Of a stretch of 64,000 bases of DNA, positions 1-9,347 are shown one piece after another (within the stretch, counting starts at the first letter, position 1; each line of letters opens with the position of its first letter). The notes beneath the pieces are model-generated. The model was not told where the DNA came from and searched no databases. It worked only from the letters and a program-made list of their open reading frames with translations. The position numbers and the translations under genes are program-made. Source of the stretch: Paraburkholderia saeva (GTDB taxonomy: Bacteria; Pseudomonadota; Gammaproteobacteria; Burkholderiales; Burkholderiaceae); NCBI RefSeq assembly GCF_907164555.1, contig NZ_CAJQZC010000015.1, positions 1-64,000 of the forward strand. The letters are read 5' to 3'.

Positions 1-1127
1 ACCGCGATGCCTGCCTTCGGCTTGAACGGCTCGGCGAACGTCGTGATGACCTTTTCGTCGTAATTGGGCGCGCTGGACACGTTGTCCCAGATCGTCTTGC
101 CGTTGACAGTCCGCGCATCGCGATGCAGCAGGCCCTGTTCGCCGAGCTGCTTCAGCACCGCCGGCAGACCCCCTGCGTAATAGAAGTCTTCCATCAGATA
201 CTCGCCGGAAGGCTGCAGGTTCACGAGGCACGGCACGTTCGAACCGAGTTCCCAGTCTTCGAGCGACAGCTCCACGCCGATGCGCTTCGCGAGCGCGATC
301 AGATGAACGACCGCATTCGTCGAGCCGCCAATCGCCGCATTCGTGCGGATCGCGTTTTCAAAGGCCTGGCGCGTGAGGATCCTGTCCATCGTCAGGTCTT
401 CACGAACCATGTCGACGATGCGGCGCCCGGCCAGGTGCGCGAGCACCTGACGGCGCGCATCGACCGCCGGAATCGCGGCGTTATGCGGCAAACCCATGCC
501 GAGCGACTCGACCATCGAGGCCATCGTCGACGCCGTGCCCATCGTCATGCAGTGTCCGCGCGAGCGGTTCATGCACGATTCGGCTTCGGTGAATTCTTCC
601 TGTGTCATCGTGCCGGCGCGTACTTCCTCCGACATCTGCCAGACGCCCGTGCCCGAGCCGATGGTCTTGCCGCGAAAGCGGCCGTTCAACATCGGGCCGC
701 CGGAGACCGCCAGCGCGGGCAGGTTGCACGATGCCGCGCCCATCAGCAGCGCCGGCGTCGTCTTGTCGCAACCGACGAGCAGGATCACGCCATCCATCGG
801 ATTGCCGCGAATCGATTCTTCGACATCCATCGATGCGAGATTGCGGAACAGCATTGCAGTAGGGCGCAGATTGGATTCCCCCAGTGACATCACGGGGAAT
901 TCGAGCGGCAAGCCGCCGGCTTCACGCACGCCTTTCTTGACATATTCCGCGAGTTCTCGAAAGTGCGCGTTACATGGCGTGAGCTCCGACCACGTATTGC
1001 AGATGCCAATGACCGGACGACCATCGAATTCGTCGTGCGGGATGCCCTGGTTTTTCATCCACGAACGATGGATGAACCCGTCCTTGTCATTCCTGCCGAA
1101 CCAGCTTTGTGAACGAAGCTTGCGCAT
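1..1127 (-). CDS. IlvD/Edd family sugar-acid dehydratase (L-arabinonate dehydratase-like), 3' end outside window
   Basis: This is the N-terminal part of an IlvD/Edd-family dehydratase, an Fe-S enzyme that converts an aldonate to its 2-keto-3-deoxy acid. The start is ATG at 1127, preceded by AGGAG on the minus strand, and the protein begins MRKLRSQSWFGRNDKDGF. Visible family motifs are GICNTWSELTPCNAHFRELA, with the first cluster cysteine, and VGCDKTTPALLMGAASCNLP, with the second cysteine. A GGPMLNGRF-like loop and RGHCMTMGTASTMASM, with the third cysteine, follow. The early residues resemble L-arabinonate or D-xylonate dehydratases more than the valine-pathway IlvD. The gene runs off the left edge after about 375 codons, so the C-terminal domain is not seen. 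Its substrate is inferred from family resemblance only. It diverges from the PhyH gene. Confidence 0.85.
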   Translation of the reverse strand, partial: MRKLRSQSWFGRNDKDGFIHRSWMKNQGIPHDEFDGRPVIGICNTWSELTPCNAHFRELAEYVKKGVREAGGLPLEFPVMSLGESNLRPTAMLFRNLASMDVEESIRGNPMDGVILLVGCDKTTPALLMGAASCNLPALAVSGGPMLNGRFRGKTIGSGTGVWQMSEEVRAGTMTQEEFTEAESCMNRSRGHCMTMGTASTMASMVESLGMGLPHNAAIPAVDARRQVLAHLAGRRIVDMVREDLTMDRILTRQAFENAIRTNAAIGGSTNAVVHLIALAKRIGVELSLEDWELGSNVPCLVNLQPSGEYLMEDFYYAGGLPAVLKQLGEQGLLHRDARTVNGKTIWDNVSSAPNYDEKVITTFAEPFKPKAGIA

Positions 1128-1298
1128 GTCTGTCTCCTGAAAACCGTCGCGATGAGGTGATGCCACATCTATTAGAATCTTCCTGGTGCGGCCGATGCCT
1201 GTATTTTGCACTGCACAGAGCCATCTTGTGATGGTAGTCAATCGAGCGGCGCGAAGCCAGCATCGCTACGCGCAACCGGACGGGAAACGGAGACAACT
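1128..1298. promoter_or_regulatory. Divergent promoter region between the dehydratase and dioxygenase genes
   Basis: These 171 bases separate the two divergent starts. They contain a short perfect inverted repeat at 1221-1234 (CCATC, TTGT, GATGG), which could be an operator. No clear sigma-70 hexamers stand out. The assignment is an inference from position. Confidence 0.35.
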
Positions 1299-2090
1299 GT
1301 GAGTCGATACACCGCTGAAGAGCACGCCGCGTTCGCGCGCGATTTCGAACGGGACGGTATGGTGATATTGCGCAATCATTTCCAGGGGGCGATCCTCGCT
1401 GCATGGCAACATGCGTTCTCGCCGTTGTTGCAGGCGAGAATCGAAGCAAAGGCGACGGCAGTGCGAGGCGAGAACCGGCACTACATTACGCTGCCGTTTG
1501 CGGGTGTTTTCGCAGACGAGCGCATTTTCTGCGATCCCGACGTGCTTGCTATCGTCGAACGCATTGCCGGGCCTGATCCGGTGATGTGCCAGCTTGCAAC
1601 CGATACACCGCTTGCCGGGTCCACTTACCAGGATGTACATCGCGACACGCCAGAACTCTTCGAGGGTGAAGCGGAAACTCCATCGTTCCAGCTGGCGGTG
1701 AATTTTCCATTATGCGATGTGACCGCGGAGAACGGGCCGTTCGAAACCACGCTCGGCACGCACAGGGTCAACAAGGAAGAGGCGATGGCGGCATACGGGC
1801 GGGGTGAGTATCCGCTTGTGGCCGTGCCGATGAAACTCGGCGATGTAATGATCCGCGATGTGCGGGCGCTCCATCGCGGTACGCCGAACCGCACGCCACT
1901 GCCGCGTCCGATGGTTGTGATCGGCTATAGCCGTAGCTGGTATTTCCGGCCCGAAGTGCATATCGATGTACCGCGCGATGTGCTCCAGGCGCTGAGCCCC
2001 CGCTCGAAACGGTTGCTGCGTTACATGCCACAGGTGGACGACGCAGGCGCGCTGTCCGACGCGGAAAGCTATCTGAAGTTCGCGTACTAG
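1299..2090 (+). CDS. Phytanoyl-CoA dioxygenase (PhyH) family Fe(II)/2-oxoglutarate oxygenase
   Basis: This is a PhyH-like non-haem iron oxygenase of 263 residues, which fits the family size. I chose GTG 1299 because ACGGAGA lies just upstream (1287-1293) and the protein then starts MSRYTAEEHAAFARDFERDG, the usual PhyH opening. An in-frame ATG 31 codons upstream gives a low-complexity extension with no ribosome site. The iron-binding HxD is visible in YQDVHRDTPELF. The distal histidine and 2-oxoglutarate arginine are probably in ALHRGTPNRTPLPRP. Proteins of this family hydroxylate varied small molecules, so the substrate cannot be read from the sequence. The divergent sugar-acid dehydratase is its only obvious partner. 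The gene is convergent with nasS, with only 6 bases between the stops. Confidence 0.8.
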   Translation: MSRYTAEEHAAFARDFERDGMVILRNHFQGAILAAWQHAFSPLLQARIEAKATAVRGENRHYITLPFAGVFADERIFCDPDVLAIVERIAGPDPVMCQLATDTPLAGSTYQDVHRDTPELFEGEAETPSFQLAVNFPLCDVTAENGPFETTLGTHRVNKEEAMAAYGRGEYPLVAVPMKLGDVMIRDVRALHRGTPNRTPLPRPMVVIGYSRSWYFRPEVHIDVPRDVLQALSPRSKRLLRYMPQVDDAGALSDAESYLKFAY

Positions 2091-2096
2091 CTGTCG

Positions 2097-3239
2097 TCAG
2101 GCGCGTATGTCAAATCGCTGTGCATACGTTTCCGGTTTGCCTGCGTCCCAGACGCGGCCGTCGATCAGCACCTGCGGCGCTTCGTTTGCGGCCACCGCGA
2201 GGCCCATACGCTCCGCCGCTTCCCGATAGAGCGCGGTCTGGTTGATTGCAGTCGCGATAGCCGTGTAGTCGTCGCGCTGCGCGATCATGCCCCAGCGTTC
2301 ATATTGCGTGAGAAACCACACGCCATCGGACGCACGCGGATAGTTGACTGCGCCACCTTCGAAAAAGCGCACAGGCAGGCGCGTTGCACTGGCCGCTTCA
2401 GTGCCCAGTCGTGCCGCAATCAGGGCTTCGGGTGCGCCGAGCAATTCCGGTTGTGCGAGCCTTTGCGCGATTTCGTTTCGATGACCGGCGTCGTCGAGCC
2501 AGCGGCACGCCTCGAGCATGGTTTGCACGAGCGCGCGTGACGTGTTGGGATGAGCGCTGACAAAATCGCGCCGGCACGCGAGCACCTTCTCTGGATGATC
2601 GGGCCAGACTTCGCTGCTGTACGCAGCGGTGCGGCCCACGCCCTGCGCTTCTGCAACGGCATTCCACGGGTCACCCACGCACAGGCCGTCGAGCCGCTCT
2701 TCCGCGAGCGCGCCGACCATCTGCGGCGGCGGAATAACGACGCTCTCGATATCGCGCAGCGGATGAACCCCTTGCGCGGCGAGCCAGTAGTACAGCCACA
2801 TGGCGTGCGTGCCGGTGGGGAACGTCTGCGCGAAAACCGGTTTGCGTCCCAGTGTGCGCAGGGCCGCGGGCAGCGTGCCGTGCTCGTCGAGCGCGGCGGC
2901 AAGCCGGTTCGATACGGTAATGGCCTGGCCGTTGCGGTTGAGCACCATCAGCACGGCCATGTCCGTTTGCGGACCGCCGAGGCCAAGCTGGACACCATAA
3001 ACGAGGCCGTAAAGCGCGTGCGCCGCATCCAGATCGCCAGAGAGGAGCTTGTCGCGCACGGCGGCCCATGACGGTTGCCGGCAGAGCTCAAGCGTCAGGC
3101 CGTGGGCGTGGCCGAACTCGAGCAGCTTGGCGGCGACGAGTGGCGCTGCGTCGCTTAGCGCGACAAAGCCAAGCCGCAGATGCGTCTTCTCGAGCCTGGC
3201 CGGCGCGTCGGAATGAGAGTGTTGATCAGATGCGTTCAT
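2097..3239 (-). CDS. nasS: NasS, cytoplasmic nitrate/nitrite sensor of the NasS-NasT pair
   Basis: The 380-residue protein belongs to the NrtA/CmpA family of nitrate-binding proteins. It starts MNASDQHSHSDAPARLEKTH and has no signal peptide or lipobox, so it should stay in the cytoplasm. That fits NasS, which binds NasT and releases it when nitrate or nitrite is present. Family features include LRLGFVALSDAAPLVAAKLL, the GDLDAAHALYGLVYGVQLGLGG stretch (shown in part) and the LCVGDPWNAVAEAQGVG segment. It is the last gene of the nitrate operon, 10 bases downstream of nasT. The alternative, a periplasmic NrtA for an ABC transporter, is unlikely because no secretion signal and no NrtB/NrtC genes are present. 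Confidence 0.88.
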   Translation of the reverse strand: MNASDQHSHSDAPARLEKTHLRLGFVALSDAAPLVAAKLLEFGHAHGLTLELCRQPSWAAVRDKLLSGDLDAAHALYGLVYGVQLGLGGPQTDMAVLMVLNRNGQAITVSNRLAAALDEHGTLPAALRTLGRKPVFAQTFPTGTHAMWLYYWLAAQGVHPLRDIESVVIPPPQMVGALAEERLDGLCVGDPWNAVAEAQGVGRTAAYSSEVWPDHPEKVLACRRDFVSAHPNTSRALVQTMLEACRWLDDAGHRNEIAQRLAQPELLGAPEALIAARLGTEAASATRLPVRFFEGGAVNYPRASDGVWFLTQYERWGMIAQRDDYTAIATAINQTALYREAAERMGLAVAANEAPQVLIDGRVWDAGKPETYAQRFDIRA

Positions 3240-3249
3240 GAGCGAGCCA

Positions 3250-3825
3250 TCATTGGGACGATTCCGCCGCCGCGATCAACTGACGCGCGATCTCGGCGAG
3301 TTTGACGCCCTGGTTCATCGCACGTTTGCGCAGCGTGGCGTAAGCGGCGTTTTCGGTCATTTTCTGCTGATCCATCAGCAGGCGTTTGGCGCGGTCGATC
3401 AGCTTGCGTTCCGCCAGTTCGTTTTCCGCCTGCGCGAGACGTTCGCGCAACTGCGATTCCTGCGCGAAGCGCGCGAGCGCCACCTCGAGAATCGGCGCGA
3501 GCCGCTCCGTCGCAAGACCTTCCACCAGATACGCCGTGACGCCCGCGCCGACGGCATCGCGGATCAACTGCTGGTTTGCATCGGGGCTGAACATCAGAAC
3601 GGGGCGCGGCGCCGCGGCGTTCATCACCGAGAGCTGTTCGAGCGTATCGCGGGAGGGCGACTCGGTGTCGATGATGATCACATCAGGCCGCTCGCTCTGG
3701 ACGACACGATGCAACGCTTCAGGCGTTGCGGTTTCGGCAAGCATGTCATAGCCGAGCCGCGCGAGCGCATCGCGCAGGTCGCCGATGGGTTTGTCGGTGT
3801 CGGTGACGAGCAGTACACGCAGCAT
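3250..3825 (-). CDS. nasT: NasT, ANTAR-domain transcription antiterminator
   Basis: The 191-residue protein has a CheY-like receiver domain at about 1-120 (MLRVLLVTDTDKPIGDLRD, with a putative acceptor Asp in IIIDTES). A C-terminal three-helix ANTAR RNA-binding domain follows at about 125-186 (LIDRAKRLLMDQQKMTENAA and LRKRAMNQGVKLAEIARQL). NasT binds paired stem-loops in nitrate-operon leaders and blocks termination; NasS inhibits it. ATG 3825 is preferred over the in-frame start 15 codons upstream because the protein then begins directly at the receiver fold and does not reach into nasA. It sits 34 bases below nasA and 10 above nasS. The likely target is the leader at 10551-10712. Confidence 0.9.
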   Translation of the reverse strand: MLRVLLVTDTDKPIGDLRDALARLGYDMLAETATPEALHRVVQSERPDVIIIDTESPSRDTLEQLSVMNAAAPRPVLMFSPDANQQLIRDAVGAGVTAYLVEGLATERLAPILEVALARFAQESQLRERLAQAENELAERKLIDRAKRLLMDQQKMTENAAYATLRKRAMNQGVKLAEIARQLIAAAESSQ

Positions 3826-3859
3826 CTTTCGCCTGTTGTTATCGGCCGTTTCAGGAGGT

Positions 3860-6541
3860 TCAGGTTGCAACGGCAGTCGCCTCGCACATCCGTTTCAGTT
3901 CGGGGACGCACGACCCGCAGACCGTGCCGCAGCCGAGCTTCGATTTCAGTTCCGGCAGGGTCGCGCCCGCTGCAATCGCTGCCTGGATGCGGGATTCGCC
4001 AAGCTGCATGCAGTTGCACACCACGCGATCGCGCGCGACGTTTGTCTGCTTTTGGGTAGAGAATACCGCGAAGCGCGGCCCGGACCACGGTGCGGCGTCG
4101 CACAGGCGTGCGAGCAGGGCCTCGGCGTTCGCGACGTCGCCGGCGAAAACGAAGCCGTCGATGATGTTCTCGCGCCATACGACGCGCCTGTCAAGGCTGC
4201 GTCGCGCGTCGCGGTATTCGAGCGTGTCTTCGCCGACGGGAAGATCGAGCGCCTCGTAGAGACGCGGCAGCCAGTCCGCCGGCGCATTCCCGTGCGCCGC
4301 GCGCAACACGATCAGGTCGTCCTCTTCGATGCTGATGGCAGCGTAGCTGCATTCCTTCAGGAGCGGCTGCACGGCGGCCTGTAGCGCGAGCACGTCGCCG
4401 CGGCGGGCGGCGACCAGCCGCCACGGCAGCTCGACCGGCTCGATACGCACCGCCGCGTGCTTCAGTTCCGGTTGAAACGAAGCAGGGTCGACCGCCGGTA
4501 CGGTCGTTTCGTTGATGCCGCCGCTTGCGAGAAATTGCGCGCTCCAGTGCATCGGCGCGAATACGGTGCCAGACTGTACGTCATCGGTCAGTTGCACCGG
4601 CAACACGAGATTGCCGCGCCGGCTCGATACGCGGACAAGGTCGCCTTCACGAAAGCCGCGACGCGCGGCATCGCCACGCTGCATGCTGAGCGCCGGTGCC
4701 GGCGCGTGCGAAAACAGTTTGCCGATGCGGCCCGTGCGGCTCATGCCATGCCATTGATCGCGCAGGCGTCCCGTTAGCAGACGAAACGGGAAACGTGCGC
4801 TCGTCGCTTCCGCAACCGGCAGATAGTGGGTTGCATGAAAACGCGCGCGGCCGTCCTGTGTTGCAAAGACCCCATCGGTATAGCGGCGTGCCTCGCCTTG
4901 CAGGGCTTTCGCACGAAATGGCCATTGCTGTGGGCCGCTTTCTTCAAGTATCGACCAGGTGAGGCCGCCGATATCGAGGTCACGCCCTTCGGTCAGCGTT
5001 CGATGTTCGTTGAACACGTCTTCGGGATTCTCAAAGGCGAACAGTGTTTTTGGCGCCTCGTTGCGCGCTTCAATTCGCCTCGCGACCTCATTGACGATCC
5101 ACCAGTCGGGCTTCGCCTGACCCGGCGCTTCGACAGCAGCGCGCACGCGCGAAATGCGGCGCTCCGAATTGGTGACCGTGCCGGATTTTTCGCCCCACGT
5201 CGCAGCAGGCAGCACGACGTCGGCGAACGGCACCGTGTCGGTCAGCATGAACGCTTCCTGTACGACGACGAATTCAGCCTTTGCGAGCGCTTCGCGAACG
5301 CGCGGAATATCGGGCATCGAATGAGCCGGGTTCGTGCAGGCGATCCAGATGGCCTTGATCCTGCCCGCGTGCAGCGCTTCGAACATGTCGACTGCGGGCA
5401 GGCCGGGGCGGTCCGACAGTTGCGACACGCCCCATAGCCGCGCCACTTCGTCGCGATGCGCCGCGTTGCTGATCTCGCGGTGTGCCGCGAGCATCGTTGC
5501 CATGCCGCCCACCTCGCGTCCACCCATCGCGTTGGGCTGACCGGTGAGCGAGAACGGTCCCGCGCCAGCGCGGCCGATCTGCGCGGTGGCGAGGTGCAGG
5601 TTGATCAGTGCGAGATTCTTGTCGGTGCCGTGGCTCGACTGGTTGAGTCCCATGCAGTAGAGCGAAAGCGCGGCATCGCTCGCACCGAACCATTCGGCCG
5701 CCTGCATGATCTCGCGCTCGGTGACGCCGCAGATTCCCGCAACCATGCGTGGCGTGAAATCGCGCACCAGCGCTTTTAGCGCGTCGAAACTGGCGGTGTG
5801 CTGTTCGATGAAATTACGATCGACGAGGCCTTCCCAGATCAGGTGATGCAGCATCCCGTTGAAGAGCGCGACATCGGTGCCCGGCTGGATCGGCAGATGC
5901 AGATCGGCCATCGCCGCCGTATCGGTGCGGCGCGGATCGATCACAATCCAGCGGATCGACGGATCGGCCGCTTTCGCTTCTTCCAGGCGGCGAAACAGCA
6001 CAGGATGGGCCCATGCCATATTGCTGCCCGCGAACAGCACGGTTTTCGCATGGTCCAGATCGTCGTAGCAGGTGGGCGGACCATCGGCCCCAAGCGCCAT
6101 CTTGTACGCCGTGACCGCGCTCGACATGCACAGGCGCGAATTCGTATCGATGTTGTTCGTGCCGAGCAGACCCTTGGCGAGCTTGTTGAAGACGTAATAG
6201 TCTTCTGTCAGCAACTGGCCCGATACGTAGAACGCGACCGCATCCGGGCCGTGCTGTTCGACCACTTCGGCAAAGCGCGCCGCGACGGTATCGAGTGCGA
6301 CCGACCATTCAACCTGTTCACGCGGCATGTCGCGTTGCAGCCGCATTTCAGGCATCGTCGCGCGACCCGTTTCGCTTTGCGCGGTCAGCGCGAGCGACAT
6401 CCCTTTCGTGCAGAGCTTGCCGAAATTCGCCGGATGATCGGGGTCGCCCTGAACGCCGGTAATGCGGCCATTTTCCGCTTCGATCAGCACGCCGCAGCCG
6501 ACGCCACAGAAACAGCAGGTGGAACGGGTAACGGTCTTCAT
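3860..6541 (-). CDS. nasA: Assimilatory nitrate reductase catalytic subunit, molybdopterin type
   Basis: This 893-residue molybdoenzyme reduces nitrate to nitrite in the cytoplasm. An N-terminal 4Fe-4S site is visible as C9-x2-C12-x3-C16 with C44. The probable Mo-ligand cysteine is C138 (DTNSRLCMSSAV). The bis-MGD domains follow, with the molybdopterin dinucleotide-binding region in the second half. The last 60 residues form a BFD-like 2Fe-2S domain with C842, C844, C875 and C878. This domain is found in NADH-linked assimilatory enzymes and marks the protein as Nas rather than periplasmic Nap. There is no Tat signal. The gene lies 17 bases below nirD in the operon and feeds nitrite to NirBD. 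Confidence 0.95.
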   Translation of the reverse strand: MKTVTRSTCCFCGVGCGVLIEAENGRITGVQGDPDHPANFGKLCTKGMSLALTAQSETGRATMPEMRLQRDMPREQVEWSVALDTVAARFAEVVEQHGPDAVAFYVSGQLLTEDYYVFNKLAKGLLGTNNIDTNSRLCMSSAVTAYKMALGADGPPTCYDDLDHAKTVLFAGSNMAWAHPVLFRRLEEAKAADPSIRWIVIDPRRTDTAAMADLHLPIQPGTDVALFNGMLHHLIWEGLVDRNFIEQHTASFDALKALVRDFTPRMVAGICGVTEREIMQAAEWFGASDAALSLYCMGLNQSSHGTDKNLALINLHLATAQIGRAGAGPFSLTGQPNAMGGREVGGMATMLAAHREISNAAHRDEVARLWGVSQLSDRPGLPAVDMFEALHAGRIKAIWIACTNPAHSMPDIPRVREALAKAEFVVVQEAFMLTDTVPFADVVLPAATWGEKSGTVTNSERRISRVRAAVEAPGQAKPDWWIVNEVARRIEARNEAPKTLFAFENPEDVFNEHRTLTEGRDLDIGGLTWSILEESGPQQWPFRAKALQGEARRYTDGVFATQDGRARFHATHYLPVAEATSARFPFRLLTGRLRDQWHGMSRTGRIGKLFSHAPAPALSMQRGDAARRGFREGDLVRVSSRRGNLVLPVQLTDDVQSGTVFAPMHWSAQFLASGGINETTVPAVDPASFQPELKHAAVRIEPVELPWRLVAARRGDVLALQAAVQPLLKECSYAAISIEEDDLIVLRAAHGNAPADWLPRLYEALDLPVGEDTLEYRDARRSLDRRVVWRENIIDGFVFAGDVANAEALLARLCDAAPWSGPRFAVFSTQKQTNVARDRVVCNCMQLGESRIQAAIAAGATLPELKSKLGCGTVCGSCVPELKRMCEATAVAT

Positions 6542-6558
6542 CGTATCTCCGCGCCCGG

Positions 6559-6888
6559 TCAGCTGAGGCCGAGATAAACGGAACCATCCGCATCGACGCG
6601 CACCGGAAAATGCCGCGCGCAGCCCTCATCGGGCGCGCGCGCCTGACCGCTTGCAAGATCGATATTCCATGCGTGCAGCGGGCAGGTCACGCTTTCGCCG
6701 TGCACGATGCCGAGCGAGAGCGAACCGCCCTTGTGCGGACAGCGGTCGAGGAGGGCAAACACCTTGTCCTGCGCGGTGCGAAAAATCGCCACGTTGCCGC
6801 TTTCACGTTCGAGCACGCGGCTGCCAAGCGGGGGAATATCCGCGACGTCGCAGATGCGGGTCCATTCCTGAGTCACTTTCATGTCCAT
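6559..6888 (-). CDS. nirD: Nitrite reductase (NADH) small subunit, Rieske type
   Basis: The 109-residue NirD-family protein partners NirB. It has a Rieske fold with a complete ligand set: C50-P-H52 and C69-P-L-H72. Many enterobacterial NirD proteins have lost these residues, so this subunit may really carry a 2Fe-2S cluster. The gene starts MDMKVTQEWTRICDVADIPP, 10 bases below nirB and 17 above nasA. A stand-alone Rieske ferredoxin is the alternative, but the position between nirB and nasA makes NirD the better call. Confidence 0.92.
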   Translation of the reverse strand: MDMKVTQEWTRICDVADIPPLGSRVLERESGNVAIFRTAQDKVFALLDRCPHKGGSLSLGIVHGESVTCPLHAWNIDLASGQARAPDEGCARHFPVRVDADGSVYLGLS

Positions 6889-6898
6889 GATGCCGTCC

Positions 6899-9331
6899 TT
6901 ACGCCACGATTTTCAGCGGGATGTATTCATGCTTCTGCCTGCCGGCAATACGTGCTTCCCAGGGATCAGGCAAACCTTCCAGCGAATACATCAGCCGTTC
7001 GTACAGCGCCTTGCGGTTCGCCGTATCGTCTACGACCTTCTTCCTGATGTAGTCGAGGCCCACGCGCTCGATGTAGTGCACGGTACGATCGAGATACCAC
7101 GCTTCCTCGCGATAGAGCTGAAGGAACGCGCCTGAATATTCCTTGACCTCATCGGACGTTTTCACCTTCACGAGAAACTGCGCGACTTCCGTCTTGATGC
7201 CGCCGTTGCCGCCCACATACAGTTCCCAGCCGCTATCCACCGCGATCACGCCGACGTCCTTGATGCCTGCTTCCGCGCAGTTACGCGGGCAGCCGGAAAC
7301 GGCGAGCTTCACCTTGTGCGGGGACCACATGTTCGCGAGCATCGTTTCCAGATCGATCCCCATCTGCGTGCTGTTCTGCGTGCCGAAGCGGCAGAACTCG
7401 CTGCCCACGCACGTTTTCACGGTACGGATCGATTTGCCGTAGGCATGGCCCGACTTCATGCCGAGGTCTTTCCATACGTTGGGCAGATCTTCTTTCCTGA
7501 TGCCCAGCAGGTCGATCCGCTGGCCGCCCGTGACCTTCACCATCGGCACGTTGTATTTGTCGGCGACATCCGCGATGCGGCGCAGTTCGGCTGCATTCGT
7601 CACGCCGCCCTTCATCTGTGGAATCACCGAGAACGTGTTGTCTTTCTGGATGTTCGCGTGCACGCGCTCATTCACGAAGCGGCTTTGCGGATCGTCGACG
7701 GCTTCGCGCGGCCATGTGGAGAGCAGGTAATAGTTGATCGCGGGGCGGCAGGTCGCACAGCCGTTCGGCGTGCGCCATTCGAGGAAGTCGTACACCTCGC
7801 GATGCGTGACCAGATGATGGTCGCGGATCGCCTTGCGCACGTCGCCATGATTGTGCTCGGTGCAATGACAGATCGCCTTGGTCTTCGGCGTTTCCTGAAA
7901 GTCGGAACCGACCGTGCTCATCAGGATCTGTTCGACAAGACCCGTGCACGAACCACACGAGCTTGACGCCTTGGTGTGCTTGCGGACTTCGTCGAGCGTG
8001 AAGAGGCCTTTTTCCGTGATCGCCTTGACGATCGTGCCTTTGCAAACGCCATTGCAGCCACACACTTCGTCGCTGTCGGCCATCGCGGCAGCGCGGCTTT
8101 GGCCCTGTACGCCCGAATCGCCCACGTTCGATTCGCCGAACATGATGTGGTCGCGCAGTTCGCCGAGCTTACGGCCTTCACGCAGCAGCTTGAAATACCA
8201 TGCGCCATCCGCGGTATCGCCATACAGGCACGCACCTACAAGCTGATCGTCCTTGATGACGAGCTTCTTGTAGACGCCGCCCGAAGGATCGGACAGCACG
8301 ATTTCCTCGGTGCCTTCGCTGCCCATGAAATCGCCGGCGGAAAAGAGATCGATACCGGTGACCTTGAGTTTCGTCGAAAGAACAGAACCCTTGTAGCTGC
8401 CGATACCGAGCAGCGCGAGATGGTTCGCGCAGACTTTGGCCTGCTCGAAGAGCGGCGCAACGAGACCGTACGCAATGCCCCGATGGCTCACGCATTCGCC
8501 GACGGCGTAGATGCGCGGGTCGTACGTCTGCAACGAATCGCTCACCACAATGCCGCGATTGCAATAGAGGCCGGCCGCTTCGGCCAGCGCCGTATTCGGA
8601 CGGATGCCGGCTGCCATCACGACGAGATCGGCGGGCACCGTATCGCCATCCTTGAAGCGGACGCCGCTGACTTCGCCCGCTTCGTTACCCACGATTTCCG
8701 ACGTCGATTTGCCGAGTAGAAACGACAGGCCACGTTCTTCGAGCGAGCGTTGCAGCAGCCTGCCCGCAGTCGAATCGAGCTGACGCTCAAGCAGCGTGTC
8801 GGCCAGATGCACGACGGTCACGTCCATGCCGCGCAGCTTCAGTCCGTTTGCGGCTTCAAGGCCGAGCAGACCGCCGCCGATCACGACCGCATGACGCTTT
8901 ACCGCAGCGGTATCGATCATCGTCTGCGTATCGCGGATGTCGCGATAGGTGATCACGCCTTTCAGATCCTTGCCCGGCACGGGCAGGATGAACGGCGTGG
9001 AGCCGGTCGCGACCAGCAGACGGTCGTAGGGCGCTTCGGTGCCGTCGTCGGCAACGACCATGCGCTTCACGCGGTCAATGCGTTCGATCGTCTTGCCCAG
9101 ATGCAGCGTGATGTCGTTTTCCTGATACCACTCGACGGAATTCAGAATGATGTCGCCGAATGCCTGCTCACCGGCGAGCACGGGCGAAAGCAGAATGCGG
9201 TTGTAGTTCGGATGCGGCTCCGAGCCGAATACAGTGATGTCGTAATGGCCTGGCGCGATCGTCAGCAGTTCTTCGATCGTACGGATGCCGGCCATGCCGT
9301 TGCCGATAACAACGAGGCGAGGTTTGTTCAT
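6899..9331 (-). CDS. nirB: Nitrite reductase (NADH) large subunit
   Basis: This 810-residue enzyme reduces nitrite to ammonium using NADH. It starts MNKPRLVVIGNGMAGIRTIE, a FAD-binding GxGxxG. A second dinucleotide fold is at about 145 (VIGGGLLGLEAANGL). A BFD 2Fe-2S region lies around 420-470 (CGCNGVCKGTI and SSCGSCTGLVEQ), and a second cysteine group follows (ICHCTEHNHGD, CATCRPAINYY). The C-terminal sirohaem/4Fe-4S site is seen in TCVGSEFCRFGTQNST and SGCPRNCAEAG. A GTG 16 codons upstream is in frame, but ATG 9331 puts the FAD motif at the usual place. The gene lies 16 bases below the transporter gene. Confidence 0.95.
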   Translation of the reverse strand: MNKPRLVVIGNGMAGIRTIEELLTIAPGHYDITVFGSEPHPNYNRILLSPVLAGEQAFGDIILNSVEWYQENDITLHLGKTIERIDRVKRMVVADDGTEAPYDRLLVATGSTPFILPVPGKDLKGVITYRDIRDTQTMIDTAAVKRHAVVIGGGLLGLEAANGLKLRGMDVTVVHLADTLLERQLDSTAGRLLQRSLEERGLSFLLGKSTSEIVGNEAGEVSGVRFKDGDTVPADLVVMAAGIRPNTALAEAAGLYCNRGIVVSDSLQTYDPRIYAVGECVSHRGIAYGLVAPLFEQAKVCANHLALLGIGSYKGSVLSTKLKVTGIDLFSAGDFMGSEGTEEIVLSDPSGGVYKKLVIKDDQLVGACLYGDTADGAWYFKLLREGRKLGELRDHIMFGESNVGDSGVQGQSRAAAMADSDEVCGCNGVCKGTIVKAITEKGLFTLDEVRKHTKASSSCGSCTGLVEQILMSTVGSDFQETPKTKAICHCTEHNHGDVRKAIRDHHLVTHREVYDFLEWRTPNGCATCRPAINYYLLSTWPREAVDDPQSRFVNERVHANIQKDNTFSVIPQMKGGVTNAAELRRIADVADKYNVPMVKVTGGQRIDLLGIRKEDLPNVWKDLGMKSGHAYGKSIRTVKTCVGSEFCRFGTQNSTQMGIDLETMLANMWSPHKVKLAVSGCPRNCAEAGIKDVGVIAVDSGWELYVGGNGGIKTEVAQFLVKVKTSDEVKEYSGAFLQLYREEAWYLDRTVHYIERVGLDYIRKKVVDDTANRKALYERLMYSLEGLPDPWEARIAGRQKHEYIPLKIVA

Positions 9332-9347
9332 GATGGTGTCTTCCTGT

